Source: an uncultured Porphyromonadaceae bacterium (GTDB lineage Bacteria > Bacteroidota > Bacteroidia > Bacteroidales > Muribaculaceae). From it: a stretch of DNA of 48,115 nucleotides. Shown one piece after another: positions 34,782 through 47,323 of this stretch. Below the pieces are notes generated by a model that worked only from the letters and a program-made list of their open reading frames with translations, ran no database searches and was not told the DNA's origin. The position numbers and the translations under genes were made by a program. The stretch covers positions 1 to 48,115 of the forward strand of contig URTA01000012.1 in assembly GCA_900550645.1 (NCBI GenBank). Direction: 5' to 3'. The number at the start of each line of letters is the position of its first letter. Position 1 is the first letter of the stretch.

Positions 34782-36008
34782 ATGTCGAACAAAATATTGT
34801 CCTATGTATTAATGTGCCTTGCGGCGGTGTCGTTTGTGTCATGCCACCACAGCAGTCAGGAAGAACCTATAAACGAGGGTATCGGTCCGGACGATGAATT
34901 GCCCGCACCGCAGCCGCGAGCCAAGCGCACAATACTTATCTATGCCATAGCCGCCAACAGCCTGTCGTCAAACCTTGACAACGACATGAACGAGATACTG
35001 CAAGGCGCAGCACAGGTAGACCTTGACAATTACCGTCTGCTTATATATAAGGTGCAGACTGACTATACCACCGAGAACAACCGCTCGAAGCCCGAGCTGG
35101 TTCAGCTGGTCAAGACCGCGTCGGGCTACGGCTACAAGACTGTCGCGAAGTACAACAGCAAGTACCCCTCGACGTTGCCCGAGCGCATATCCACGGTCAT
35201 CAGCAATGCAGTAGCGGTAGCTCCCGCTGACGAGTACGGTATCATCTTCTGGTCACACAGCGACGCTTGGCGGCCGTCACCCACATGGACTGACGATGTG
35301 CGCCGCTCCTTCGGGCAGGACTTTGACGCGCAGACACGCACATATTACTATTGCGAGACGGCAGACCTTGCCGATGCAGTGCCTGACGGGTTGGCCAAGT
35401 TCATCTGGTTTGACTCGTGCTATATGGCCAATATCGAGAGCGCATACGAGTTCCGGGGCAAGTGCAGTTACTACATAGGCTCGTGCACGGAATTGTGGGG
35501 CGCGGGCATGCCGTATGACATTACGCTGCCGATACTGTTAGGTGAGAAGGGAGATGTGGTGCGGGCCGCCAAGGCTACATTCGACTACTACAACGACCGC
35601 AACAAGGTGGTCACAATGAGCGTCATGGACATGCAGCACATTGAGCGCATGGCAGATGCCTCGGCTGCCGCGTATGCCGGCTTCCAGCCGCTGCCGCAGG
35701 GTGTAAGCCTCCAGGTCTATTCTCGCGGCTCGTACTCCTCGCCGCTGTATGACTTCGGCCAGTACACGCGCATGGTGGCAGACTGCAACGGCAGCGACAT
35801 ATCCGCGTTTCAGCAGGCACTCGACGATTTCGTGGTCTATGCAGCCGCGTCGCAATATGATTTCCGTGGTGTGCGGATAGTCCCTGAGTATTACAGCGGA
35901 CTGTCGTGCCACGTCTACCGGATGTCAGATTCTCGCGATGACCGTATGTACCGCACGCTCGACTGGTACAGGCGCGTGTATCCCAATGACGACCCAATTT
36001 ACGAATAA
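34782..36008 (+). CDS. Clostripain-family (C11) cysteine peptidase lipoprotein
   Basis: 408 residues. Signal ILSYVLMCLAAVSFVSC with lipidated Cys21. The C11 dyad is His159 in FWSHSDAW and Cys213 in WFDSCYMANIE, which fits family motifs except that the usual HG after the His is HS here. Clostripains cut after basic residues; gut Bacteroidales members are exported and lipid-anchored. The start is fixed by the promoter just upstream. It leads a long plus-strand operon; the mscS gene follows 18 bases later. Confidence 0.88.
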   Translation: MSNKILSYVLMCLAAVSFVSCHHSSQEEPINEGIGPDDELPAPQPRAKRTILIYAIAANSLSSNLDNDMNEILQGAAQVDLDNYRLLIYKVQTDYTTENNRSKPELVQLVKTASGYGYKTVAKYNSKYPSTLPERISTVISNAVAVAPADEYGIIFWSHSDAWRPSPTWTDDVRRSFGQDFDAQTRTYYYCETADLADAVPDGLAKFIWFDSCYMANIESAYEFRGKCSYYIGSCTELWGAGMPYDITLPILLGEKGDVVRAAKATFDYYNDRNKVVTMSVMDMQHIERMADASAAAYAGFQPLPQGVSLQVYSRGSYSSPLYDFGQYTRMVADCNGSDISAFQQALDDFVVYAAASQYDFRGVRIVPEYYSGLSCHVYRMSDSRDDRMYRTLDWYRRVYPNDDPIYE

Positions 36009-36026
36009 CCCCAATCACGATACCGT

Positions 36027-37153
36027 ATGTTTTCACTTAATATGATTACCGCCCTGATACAGCAGGGGCAGGAGATCCCGACGGCGCCGATAGCTGAAGA
36101 GATAGAGAAGGGGACGGATGCCATACGGGCATTCGGCAACCTGAGCATCGATGATGCCATATCCAAGATAGTCAACTCGATGGTGGATTTCGCCTTTCAG
36201 CTGCTCATCGCGGTCGTGGTGTTCTACATCGGGCGTTTCATAATCGGCAAGATATACCGGATGGTTCACGCTGTCATGGTCGGCAGGAACATGGATGCCT
36301 CGCTCACCACGTTTGTCCTGTCGCTCATACGTATAATACTGTACTTCATATTGATTGTGACGATAGTGAGCATCCTCGGCATCGAGACCAGCTCGTTCCT
36401 CGCCCTGTTTGCCTCTGCCGGTGTCGCTATCGGCATGGCGTTGAGCGGCACGCTTCAGAATTTCGCCGGCGGCGTGCTGATATTGCTGCTCAAACCCTAC
36501 AAGGTGGGTGACTACATAGCCGCACAGGGGTATGAAGGCACTGTCAAGGAGATACAGATATTCCATACTGTCATAAACACCATTGACAACAAGGCCATAA
36601 TAATACCCAACGGAGGGCTGTCAACCGGGTCAATCAATAATTACAGCCTCGAGCAGTACCGCCGCGTAGACTGGACGATAGCCCTGAGCTACGGCACAGA
36701 CTATGAGAAGGCCGCACAGGCGATACGCGAGATTGTGTCTTCCGACGAGCGTGTGGTGGAAAAATACATCGAGGACGACATGGGGAAACGCCACCAGCAG
36801 CACATTGAGGCGGCCATCGAGGCTGTCGTCCCTGCCGATGCCGCCTCCGACGAGGAGAAGAAGCCCTCGTGGTGGCAGCGCATTCGTCTGCATCACCGCA
36901 AGCGCAAAATCAAGCAGGCGTTGCAGTCGGAAAGCACGCCCAATATGATATTGCAGCAGAAGAACTGCTCGCCCTTCGTAGGGCTTGCCGAACTCGCTGA
37001 CAGCAGCATCAACATCACCGTTAGGGTGTGGACACACATATCTGACTACTGGCCTCTCTATTTCGAGATGAACCGCCGTTTCTATACCGAATTGCAGCAG
37101 CAGGGCTTCTCGTTCCCCTTCCCGCAGATGGACGTACACATAGACCACCAGCC

Positions 37154-37157
<4 letters not shown>
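36027..37157 (+). CDS. MscS-family mechanosensitive channel with cytoplasmic insertion
   Basis: 376 residues, inner membrane; opens under hypo-osmotic stress. Membrane helices near 53-77, 93-118 and 125-155; the last is the pore helix (FASAGVAIGMALSGTLQNFA). The beta domain follows with VGDYIAAQGYEGTVKEI and IIIPNGGL. Between EKYIED (about 250) and NCSPFVGLAELADSSI (about 313) there is an extra basic segment of about 60 residues (KKPSWWQRIRLHHRKRKIKQ) absent from minimal MscS. The stop overlaps uvrB as ATGA. Confidence 0.93.
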
Positions 37158-39243
<2,086 letters not shown>

Positions 39244-39247
<4 letters not shown>

Positions 39248-41181
39248 ACTACGGCATGAAGGACGAAAAGGGCATGAGACATACACACGGCGCGGCAGCA
39301 GCGGCCGGCGCATACCGCAAGACGGATTTCCTCCCTACGTCGCGTGACGAGATGGACGCGCTGGGATGGGAGCAGGCTGATGTCATACTGTTCAGCGGCG
39401 ATGCATACGTGGACCACCCCTCTTTCGGCGCAGCGGTCATCGGGCGCGTGCTTCAGGCTGAGGGTTACCGCGTGGCGATAGTGCCGCAGCCCAACTGGCG
39501 CGACGACCTGCGAGATTTCCGCAAACTCGGCGAGCCGCGCCTGTTCTTCGGAGTTTCCGCCGGAGCTATGGACTCCATGGTCAACCACTATACTGCTGCT
39601 CGCCGGCTGCGCCATGACGATGCCTATACTGCCGGCGGCCGGCGTGGCGCACGTCCTGACTATCCTACGATAGTCTATACGCAGATACTCAAACGCCTGT
39701 TTCCCGATGTGCCTCTCATCGCCGGCGGCATAGAGGCCTCATTGCGCCGTGTCTCGCACTATGACTATTGGGAAGACCGGCTGCGCAAGCCAATACTTGC
39801 CGACTGCGCTGCTGACATGATAGTCTACGGCATGGGGGAGAAGTCCATTGTCGAGATAGCACGCCGCCTCGATGCCGGCGAGCGGCTGCCTGACATAACA
39901 GATGTGCCGCAGACGGTGTTTTTCTCTGCTGACAGGCCGGCGGCGGGCGACATTGTGCTGGCTTCATACGAGGACTGCTTGAAGGACAAACGGCTGCAGT
40001 CCCGCAATTTCCGCCATGTAGAGGAGGAGTCAAACAAATACTCCGGCGCGGTGATGTGGCAGAGTGTAGGCGGCCGCAACATACGCATCAATCCCATGTA
40101 CGCGCCGTGGACTACGGAGGAGGTAGACCGCTCGTTTGACTTGCCCTATACACGTGTGCCTCATCCTCGCTACAAGGGGAAGGCTATCCCGGCTTACGAG
40201 ATGATACGCCACTCGGTGTGCATGCACCGGGGCTGTTTCGGAGGCTGTGCCTTCTGCACCATCTCGGCTCATCAGGGGAAATTCATCGCTTCGCGCTCCA
40301 AGAAGTCGATACTGCGTGAGGTGACGCAGGTCACTTGCATGGATGATTTCAAGGGCTACATTTCCGACCTCGGCGGCCCATCGGCAAATATGTACGGCAT
40401 GGGCGGCAAGGACAGGCGCGTGTGCCGCAAGTGTGTGCGCCCGTCGTGTCTGCATCCGCGTCCCTGCCCAAACCTGGACAACAACCATGCGCCGTTGCTG
40501 GACATATACCTTGCTGTCGATGCATTGCCCTCTGTAAAGAAGTCATTTGTTGGCTCTGGCGTGAGATACGACTTGTCAATGGCACCGAGCGGCAGCTCCA
40601 AGGTGGACGCGGTCAACCGCCAGTATAACCGCGAACTGATAGCCCGCCATGTGAGCGGCCGCTTGAAAGTCGCGCCGGAACATACCTCTGACCGCGTGCT
40701 TGACTGCATGCGGAAGCCTTCGTTTGCGCTCTTCCGCAAGTTCAAGGAGGTGTTTGACCGCGTCAACCGCGAGGAGGGACTCCGGCAGCAGCTGATACCA
40801 TATTTCATCTCTTCGCACCCGGCGTGCACTGCCGAGGACATGGCGGAGCTGGCGGTGATAACCAAAGGCCTGGACTTCCATCTCGAGCAGGTGCAGGATT
40901 TCACGCCTACGCCAATGACCCTTGCCTCCGAGATATACTATACCGGCATACACCCGTATACCGGCGAGAAGGTGTTCACCGCCCGCACCGATGCGGAGAA
41001 ACAGGCGCAGCGGCAGTTCTTTTTCTGGTACAAGCCCGAGGCTCGGCAGGGGCTGGAGCGTACTTTGCGGCAGATGCACCGTCCCGACCTTATCGGACGT
41101 CTGTTCCCCGGGCCGCCGCGCCCGTTCAACCCCAATTTCCGCAAGCCGAAGCCGCACGGCAAGCATAACCCCAAACGATAG
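39244..41181 (+). CDS. ygiQ: YgiQ-family radical SAM protein
   Basis: 645 residues. N-terminal UPF0313 region (LPTSRDEMDALGWEQADVIL), then the radical SAM domain with CMHRGCFGGCAFC at about 326-338, whose three Cys bind the 4Fe-4S cluster, and SRSKKSILREV. A Cys-rich stretch (CRKCVRPSCLHPRPCPNLD) follows, which fits an additional metal site. The C-terminal tail is basic with Lys/Pro/Asn. The reaction of YgiQ is not established. The first ATG overlaps uvrB (ATGA); ATGs 5 and 11 codons on are possible too. Confidence 0.94.
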
Positions 41182-41185
41182 CGAC

Positions 41186-41857
41186 ATGAGCGACATTGTT
41201 ATAGACTACAAGAATGTGGACATAGACCGTGCCGAGAGGCAGGTGCTGAAGGGCGTGACTTTCACGCTCGGGCGCGCCGAGTTCTGCTACCTCGTCGGCC
41301 GTGTCGGCAGCGGCAAGAGCTCGCTGATGAAGACCATGTATGCCGACGTGCCTGTGGCAAGTGCCGAGCGGGCGCGTGTCCTCGACTATGACGTTGACAC
41401 GATACGCCGCAGGGACATACCGTATCTGCGCCGCAAGATAGGCATCGTGTTTCAGGATTTTCAGCTGCTTCAGGACCGTTCGGTGAGCGCAAACTTGCGC
41501 TTCGTGCTTGAAGCGACCGGGTGGAAACGCCGTGGCGAGCTTGAGGATCGCATTCGTGAGGTGCTGGACGTGGTGGGGATGGCAAACAAGAACTACAAGA
41601 TGCCGCATGAGCTGAGCGGCGGCGAGCAGCAGCGCATCGTCATAGCGCGTGCATTGCTCAACAAGCCGCAGCTCATTCTCGCCGACGAGCCTACTGGCAA
41701 CCTCGACCCGGAGACAGGACGCAACATCGTCGAGTTGCTGCACAGCCTGGTGCAGCGCGGGCATACAGTGTTGATGGCGACGCATAACCTTCAGCTCGTG
41801 GACCGTTACCCCGGCCGTGTCATGGAGTGTCATGACCACCGGCTGATACTGCATTGA
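41186..41857 (+). CDS. ftsE: FtsE-like ABC transporter ATP-binding protein
   Basis: 223 residues, the FtsE length. Walker A GRVGSGKSS near 38-46, Q-loop FQDFQLLQDRSV, signature LSGGEQQRIVIARAL, Walker B LILADEPTGNLDPETG and switch His in MATHN. FtsE with the membrane protein FtsX controls peptidoglycan hydrolysis at division; no ftsX is adjacent here, so the partner is coded elsewhere or the protein serves another FtsX-like permease. The ATG at 41186 starts 4 bases after ygiQ. Confidence 0.9.
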   Translation: MSDIVIDYKNVDIDRAERQVLKGVTFTLGRAEFCYLVGRVGSGKSSLMKTMYADVPVASAERARVLDYDVDTIRRRDIPYLRRKIGIVFQDFQLLQDRSVSANLRFVLEATGWKRRGELEDRIREVLDVVGMANKNYKMPHELSGGEQQRIVIARALLNKPQLILADEPTGNLDPETGRNIVELLHSLVQRGHTVLMATHNLQLVDRYPGRVMECHDHRLILH

Positions 41858-41900
41858 AAAACAGCTCCGCCGCGTGCGGAGGCATTACAAGATACTGACA

Positions 41901-42524
41901 GTGAACTTATCAGACAATTCAAAACTTCTTGACGAGGCTGTCGCGCAGCTGTCGCGGCTGCCTGGCGTAGGGGCGCGTACAGCACTGCGGCTCGCCCTGC
42001 ATCTCCTGCGCGAGGACGAGGAGACATCGCTTGCCCTCGGCAACGCGATAATAGATATGCGCAAGGGCGTGCGTTATTGCAGCCACTGCCATAATATCAG
42101 CGACACGGACACGTGCGCCATTTGCGCCGACACGCGCCGCGACCGCTCTGTGGTCTGTGTGGTCGAGAATGTCAAGGACGTGATTACCATTGAGGAAACT
42201 CACGAGCATCACGGCGTGTACCATGTGCTCGGAGGCATCATATCCCCGCTCGAGGGGGTATCGCCCTCTGACCTCGAAATTGACTCGCTGGTCAGCCGTG
42301 TCGAGGCCGGAGGAATACGCGAGGTGATACTCGCCCTCAGCGCGACAATGGAGGGAGACACCACCAACTACTACATATACCGCAAGTTGCAGCACCTGCC
42401 GGTCAAGGTGACTATGCTTGCCCGGGGCGTGAGCGTGGGCGGCGAGCTGGAATACACCGACTCGCTCACTTTGGGTCGCTCGCTTATGAACAGAATACCG
42501 TTTTCAGATACCATACACTCATGA
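41901..42524 (+). CDS. recR: Recombination mediator RecR
   Basis: About 207 residues. Helix-hairpin-helix LSRLPGVGARTALRLALHLL, a four-Cys zinc finger (CSHCHNISDTDTCAIC), and a Toprim domain (VVENVKDVITIEET, ILALSATMEGDTT). RecR works with RecO to load RecA at gaps. No ATG is available near the start; GTG at 41901 gives the family's usual spacing to the HhH motif, and a GTG at 41874 would add nine residues. The stop overlaps the GNAT gene as ATGA. Confidence 0.95.
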   Translation: MNLSDNSKLLDEAVAQLSRLPGVGARTALRLALHLLREDEETSLALGNAIIDMRKGVRYCSHCHNISDTDTCAICADTRRDRSVVCVVENVKDVITIEETHEHHGVYHVLGGIISPLEGVSPSDLEIDSLVSRVEAGGIREVILALSATMEGDTTNYYIYRKLQHLPVKVTMLARGVSVGGELEYTDSLTLGRSLMNRIPFSDTIHS

Positions 42525-43069
42525 ACAGACAGGAATACCGGGGAGTCGGCAACGGCAAGGTGCGGCTGCGTGCCCTCGAGCCGGAGGATGTGCCGATGAT
42601 GTTCGACATCGAGAACGATGTGTCGATATGGCGTTATTCCGAGCGTGTCGCGCCGCTTTCGCGCCACCAGCTGATGCAGTATGCCCTGGACTACGATGCC
42701 GACCCCTTCCGCGCCGGGCAGCTGCGCCTTGTCATTGAGTCTGTTGAGGAACAGATGCCTGTCGGCTTGGGTGACTTCTACGAGATTGACGTCAATGCTC
42801 GCCGCGCATATCTGGGGCTTGTGATAGGACATGAGTGGCGGGGCAGGGGATTTGCGCTTGCCGCCGTTGACGCGCTCGAGCATTACAGCCGCGACGTGCT
42901 GCATTTGCGACGACTTGCCGCCAAAATTGCCTCCGGCAACACCCCGAGCATACGGCTGTTTGAGCAGTTGGGCTATTCGCGCATTGCCGCACTTCCCGAA
43001 TGGTTCTGCTTCGGTGGCGAGCCGGAGGACTTGTATGTGTATTGCCGCGACTTGGCGGCTGATGTATAA
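42521..43069 (+). CDS. GNAT-family N-acetyltransferase (RimJ/RimL-like)
   Basis: 182 residues. The acetyl-CoA pocket is EWRGRGFALAAVDAL (R/QxxGxG/A), with AYLGLVIG before it and GNTPSIRLFEQLGY after it. Acetyl-CoA-dependent N-acetylation of a protein or small molecule; substrate unknown. It begins as ATGA with recR, so it is in the same operon. Confidence 0.9.
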   Translation: MNRQEYRGVGNGKVRLRALEPEDVPMMFDIENDVSIWRYSERVAPLSRHQLMQYALDYDADPFRAGQLRLVIESVEEQMPVGLGDFYEIDVNARRAYLGLVIGHEWRGRGFALAAVDALEHYSRDVLHLRRLAAKIASGNTPSIRLFEQLGYSRIAALPEWFCFGGEPEDLYVYCRDLAADV

Positions 43070-43100
43070 TATAGCATCGTCGCCAAGCGTTTAATATAAG

Positions 43101-45512
43101 ATGAAATACGCAAGATTATTCCTTTTTGTGATACTCTGGGTGGCGGTTTGCGCTGTCGCTTACGCCGCCGACGTGAAGATAGGCGGCAAGGTGACGGATG
43201 CCGAGGGCAACCCCATTGAGTTTGCCACTGTCCGCATTGGAGGCACTGCCATAGGCACGAACACCGACCTGCAAGGCTACTATTCATTTACCGTAGCGCA
43301 GAAGGACACTATTGACGTGATTTTCTCCAGTGTCGGCTTCAAGGAACTAAAGCAACGCCTCATTAAGCCTGAGAAGGAGGTCACGCTCAATGTCAAGCTG
43401 ATGTCGTCTGACGTGGAATTGCAGGATGTGGTCGTGATGGGCTATAAGAACACCATCAACGGCATGCAGTCCATAGACCGCGAATCGCTCAAAACCTCCC
43501 CCGATGTTTCCGGAGGCTCTGTAGAGGCTATGATTTCCACCATGGCGGGCGTGAACTCCAACAACGAGATGAGTTCGCAATATTCCGTGCGCGGAGGCTC
43601 GTATGACGAGAACTCCGTGTATATCAACGGAGTGGAGATATACCGTCCGCAGCTGATGCGCTCGGGGCAGCAGGAGGGACTGTCGATCATCAATCCGGAC
43701 ATGGTGGGTAGCATACGATTCTCCACTGGCGGTTTTCCGGCACGCTATGCTGACAAGATGTCTTCTGCTCTCGACATCACATATCGCGAGCCTGAATCTT
43801 TTGAGGGAGCTGTGTCGCTCAGCCTCATGGGCGGTTCGCTGGCGATAGGGCAGAACTCCGGCAAGTTCTCGCAGATGCACGGTCTGCGCCTTAAGAAGAA
43901 CAATTCGCTGCTCTCCTCGCTCGAGACTCGCGGCGAGTACGACCCTCTCTATTTCGACTACCAGACAAACATCAACCTGAAGACTTCGGAGAAGTTCTCC
44001 GTCAATTTCCTCGGCAACATTTCGCTCAACAGCTACAAGTTCAAGCCCGCCGACCGCGAGACGAGCTTCGGCACGAGCGAGGATGTCAAGCAGTTCAAGG
44101 TGTATTTCGACGGCGACGAGGATGACAAGTTCCAGACATGGCTCGGAGCATTGGCGATGAACTACCGCCCGAGCAATGCCTCCGATTTCACATTCGGACT
44201 GTCGGGCTTCATCACTGATGAGCTGGTGAGCTATGACATTTCAGGCGAGTACTGGCTCAACCAGGCCGGTACTTCCGGCCCTGAGGGCGTAGGAGGCGAG
44301 CTCGGTGTGGGCAAGTATATGGAACACTCGCGCAACCGCCTGAAAGCGTCGGTGCTGCAGGCTATGCTAAAGGGCAATACTTCCTGGCGCAGCAACCATT
44401 TCACATACGGGCTGACATACCAGCACGAATCGTTTCGCGACCGAACACGCGAATGGGAATGGCGAGACTCCTCCGGCTATTCATTGCCGCACCTCCCGGA
44501 CGGGGTTCACCTGATATACAACCTCGCCTCGCGTCAGGACATCAGCGCAAACCGCCTTGCCTTATTCCTCGAGGATTCCTATTACTGGGACACCGAGAAG
44601 GCTCATTTCTCGCTCAACGGCGGCGTGCGCTTCTCCTATTGGGACTTCAACAAGGAGTTCCTTGCTTCGCCTCGCGTCAATTTCACCTTCTCGCCGATGG
44701 TCAACAACCGCTGGACGTACCGTCTGGCTCTGGGCATGTACTATCAGTCGCCGTTCTACAAGGAGTACCGGCAGTCGATAACCGATGCCAACGGCAACGC
44801 CGTCGTCCAGCTGAACCGCGACATCAAGTCGCCGCGAAGCATACAGGTGGTACTTGGCGCAGATTATACGTTCCGCGCCTTTGACCGCCCGTTCAAGATT
44901 ACCGGCGAGGCATACTACAAGAATCTCTCTAACCTCATCTCATACGAATATGACAACCTGAAAGTGTCCTATTCGGGCGTGAACGACTCCAAGGGGTACA
45001 TCATGGGACTTGACATGCGCCTGTTCGGGCAGTTTGTCACAGGCAGCGACTCGTGGCTCTCATTCTCGCTGATGAAGGCGCAGCAGACGCTTGACGGCGT
45101 GAAATGCCCGCTCCCGGGCGAGCAACGCTATTCCATCGCTCTTTTCTTCAACGACTACTTCCCGAAATTTCCGAAGCTGAAATTCAGCTTGCGCGGCATC
45201 CTTTCCGACGGCCTTACCATGACAGCGCCGCGTGTGTCGCGCTCCACATCGTGGTTTCGCGCACCGGCGTACAAGCGTCTCGACATCGGCGTAAGCTACC
45301 AGCTTGTCGGCGCACCCTCCGACGGTGTACGTCCCTACGACTGGCGCAGGCATTTCAAGAGCATTGTCATAGGGCTGGACGTGTTCAACCTGCTTGACAT
45401 CTCCAACGTCAGCAGCTACTACTGGGTTACGGACGTGAACGACATACAGTACGCTGTCCCGAACTACCTGACACGCCGCCAAATCAACGTCCGCCTTGCC
45501 ATCGAGTTCTGA
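43101..45512 (+). CDS. TonB-dependent receptor with carboxypeptidase-like regulatory domain
   Basis: 803 residues, outer membrane. Signal peptide (LFLFVILWVAVCAVAYA), a CarboxypepD_reg-like beta-sandwich (KIGGKVTDAEGNPIEFATVR...GTNTDLQGYYSF...VGFKE), a plug domain (about 110-230, VRGGSYDENSVYINGVEIY), and a beta-barrel ending in VRLAIEF with the C-terminal Phe needed for assembly. At about 800 residues it is shorter than SusC proteins, and no SusD partner follows, so a metal, vitamin or peptide ligand is more likely than a polysaccharide. It lies 31 bases behind the GNAT gene with no strong promoter seen. Confidence 0.92.
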   Translation: MKYARLFLFVILWVAVCAVAYAADVKIGGKVTDAEGNPIEFATVRIGGTAIGTNTDLQGYYSFTVAQKDTIDVIFSSVGFKELKQRLIKPEKEVTLNVKLMSSDVELQDVVVMGYKNTINGMQSIDRESLKTSPDVSGGSVEAMISTMAGVNSNNEMSSQYSVRGGSYDENSVYINGVEIYRPQLMRSGQQEGLSIINPDMVGSIRFSTGGFPARYADKMSSALDITYREPESFEGAVSLSLMGGSLAIGQNSGKFSQMHGLRLKKNNSLLSSLETRGEYDPLYFDYQTNINLKTSEKFSVNFLGNISLNSYKFKPADRETSFGTSEDVKQFKVYFDGDEDDKFQTWLGALAMNYRPSNASDFTFGLSGFITDELVSYDISGEYWLNQAGTSGPEGVGGELGVGKYMEHSRNRLKASVLQAMLKGNTSWRSNHFTYGLTYQHESFRDRTREWEWRDSSGYSLPHLPDGVHLIYNLASRQDISANRLALFLEDSYYWDTEKAHFSLNGGVRFSYWDFNKEFLASPRVNFTFSPMVNNRWTYRLALGMYYQSPFYKEYRQSITDANGNAVVQLNRDIKSPRSIQVVLGADYTFRAFDRPFKITGEAYYKNLSNLISYEYDNLKVSYSGVNDSKGYIMGLDMRLFGQFVTGSDSWLSFSLMKAQQTLDGVKCPLPGEQRYSIALFFNDYFPKFPKLKFSLRGILSDGLTMTAPRVSRSTSWFRAPAYKRLDIGVSYQLVGAPSDGVRPYDWRRHFKSIVIGLDVFNLLDISNVSSYYWVTDVNDIQYAVPNYLTRRQINVRLAIEF

Positions 45513-45538
45513 CCGCATATCGCAGTCCAAGCATAAAT

Positions 45539-45573
45539 GAAGCCCCCGCATCCTCAACGGACACGGGGGCTTC
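45539..45573. terminator. Bidirectional terminator between TonB receptor and degP
   Basis: GAAGCCCCCG (45539-45548) pairs perfectly with CGGGGGCTTC (45564-45573) between convergent genes. Confidence 0.85.
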
Positions 45574-45598
45574 GTCAGTCAGATAGGGCAACAGACCC

Positions 45599-47068
45599 TT
45601 ATTCGGACAGGTCTACTGCGTAATATACTTTCTTGCCCGTCGGGTAGATGCCCGATACGAACAATACGTGGTCTGAACTCTTCATTACCTCGTTGTAGAT
45701 CATCTCGATGTCGTCGGCTGAGTTGATGTCATTGCCGTTGATGTCGAGTATGATGAAGCCGTCCTTGATGCCGGCGTTGCGGAACGCGCCGTTCTTAAGC
45801 CCGCTCACCTGCATGCCGTGTGAGATGCCGAGGTTGTTTTTCAGCTCCGTAGACACCTTGACAAACGCGCAGCCGATGCTCGTGAAGTCATTCTTCTTGG
45901 CTATCGTGGTGTTGCCCTGCGGGTTGCGCAGCACTCCGCTCTTGGTGTACTTCTTGTTGTCGCGGTAGTATGTTATGGAGATAGTGTCGCCCGGGCGGAA
46001 CTTGTTGAGCTGCTCCACGAGCTGCGAGCGGTTGGCGATGGTCTGGTTGTTGATGCCGGTTATCACGTCACCCTCTTTCAGCCCGAGTTCCTTGGCTGTG
46101 CTCATGTCCTGGACAGACTCGATGTACAGTCCGCTCTTGACAGCCGTGATGTCCTTGTCCTTGGCGAGCTTGGAGTCGAGTTCCATGATGGTACAACCCA
46201 GCACTGCACGTTGCACCACGCCGTACTGGCGCAGGTCAGTCATGATTTTCTTTACTATCGAAGTCGGGATAGCAAACGAGAAGCCCGCGTAGCTGCCCGT
46301 GTTGCTGTATATGGCGGAGTTGATGCCTATCAGCTCGCCCTTCAGGTTGACCAGTGCGCCGCCCGAGTTGCCGGGGTTGAGTGCCGCGTCGGTCTGTATG
46401 AACGACTCTATGCCGTTCACATTGTGCGAACTCCCGAGGCTGCGTGCCTTTGCGCTCACGATGCCGGCGGTGACAGTAGAGTTGAAGCCGAAGGGGTTGC
46501 CGACTGCGAGCACCCATTCACCTACCTTGACAGCCTCGCTGTCGCCGAATGCGATAGGGGAGAGTCCCGTAGCGTCTATCTTGAGCAGCGCAAGGTCGGT
46601 CGCCTCGTCAGTGCCCACTATGCGTGCGTCGTATGTGGAGTTGTCGTTGAGAAGCACTTCCAGCTTGTCCGCGCCGTCCACCACATGGTTGTTGGTGACG
46701 ATGTATCCGTCGTCGGTCAGTATCACTCCAGAGCCGAGGCCTGACTGCACAGGCTCGTTGTTCTGGCGGCGTTGCTGTCCGCGGGGCTGTTGGCGCGGCT
46801 GAGGCTGTCCGAAGAAGAACTCGAACATGTCGAAGGGGTCATACATGCCGCCGCCGTTGCCGTACTGCTGCTGGCTGCGGTTGCTGTAGCTCTTTATGCA
46901 GACCACCGCGTTGACGGTCTTCTCCGCTGCTTCGGTGAAGTCCGTGTCAAATGCCGGTGTCTGTGATGTCCTGATAAACTCCCCTTGATTTTGCGCCGAC
47001 GCTTCCGGGGCGGTCAGTCCCAGTGTCAGCACACCCATTGCGAGTGAGAATAATGCTTTTCTGTTCAT
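45599..47068 (-). CDS. degP: DegP/HtrA (Do-family) periplasmic serine protease
   Basis: 489 residues. Signal peptide ending ASA at 25; trypsin-like triad His128 (TNNHVVD), Asp158 (TDLALLKI) and Ser235 (NPGNSGGAL), followed by two PDZ domains (around 280-390, GLYIESVQDMSTAKELGLKE, and 400-489). A Gln/Arg/Pro-rich loop (QPRQQPRGQQRRQNN) near 90-103 corresponds to the LA loop. It degrades or refolds damaged envelope proteins. Single-gene unit; the leader carries a hairpin. Confidence 0.96.
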   Translation of the reverse strand: MNRKALFSLAMGVLTLGLTAPEASAQNQGEFIRTSQTPAFDTDFTEAAEKTVNAVVCIKSYSNRSQQQYGNGGGMYDPFDMFEFFFGQPQPRQQPRGQQRRQNNEPVQSGLGSGVILTDDGYIVTNNHVVDGADKLEVLLNDNSTYDARIVGTDEATDLALLKIDATGLSPIAFGDSEAVKVGEWVLAVGNPFGFNSTVTAGIVSAKARSLGSSHNVNGIESFIQTDAALNPGNSGGALVNLKGELIGINSAIYSNTGSYAGFSFAIPTSIVKKIMTDLRQYGVVQRAVLGCTIMELDSKLAKDKDITAVKSGLYIESVQDMSTAKELGLKEGDVITGINNQTIANRSQLVEQLNKFRPGDTISITYYRDNKKYTKSGVLRNPQGNTTIAKKNDFTSIGCAFVKVSTELKNNLGISHGMQVSGLKNGAFRNAGIKDGFIILDINGNDINSADDIEMIYNEVMKSSDHVLFVSGIYPTGKKVYYAVDLSE

Positions 47069-47116
47069 ATCAAAAGATAGTTTGTTGTACTTTTCTTCGT
47101 TTCTTATCTGTGACGC

Positions 47117-47136
47117 ACAGCCCTCGGCGGCTGTGA
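47117..47136 (-). promoter_or_regulatory. Hairpin upstream of degP
   Basis: CACAGCC-CTCGGC-GGCTGTG, 7-bp perfect stem about 50 bases before the degP start. No exact TAnnTTTG box was found for degP; TATCTTTT lies only a few bases before its ATG. The rest of 47137-47273 shows nothing clear. Confidence 0.45.
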
Positions 47137-47273
47137 CATATCCGACTATTAATAAAAGTCAAATATCGCGCCAGCAATAATTTGATTGTCAGCCCATGCC
47201 GATGGTTTAATCTTAATTTGCTCTGCTTGTGCCCATTTATGATTATTTGTGCCGTTTTAATGGCGAAACGGTG

Positions 47274-47304
47274 TTGTGCTGCTCGCTGCGGCTGGCTAAC
47301 TTTG
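47274..47304 (+). promoter_or_regulatory. tag promoter
   Basis: TTG (47274-47276), 20 bases, TAACTTTG (47297-47304); ATG at 47324. Confidence 0.75.
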
Positions 47305-47323
47305 CCGACATATATACTGCAAG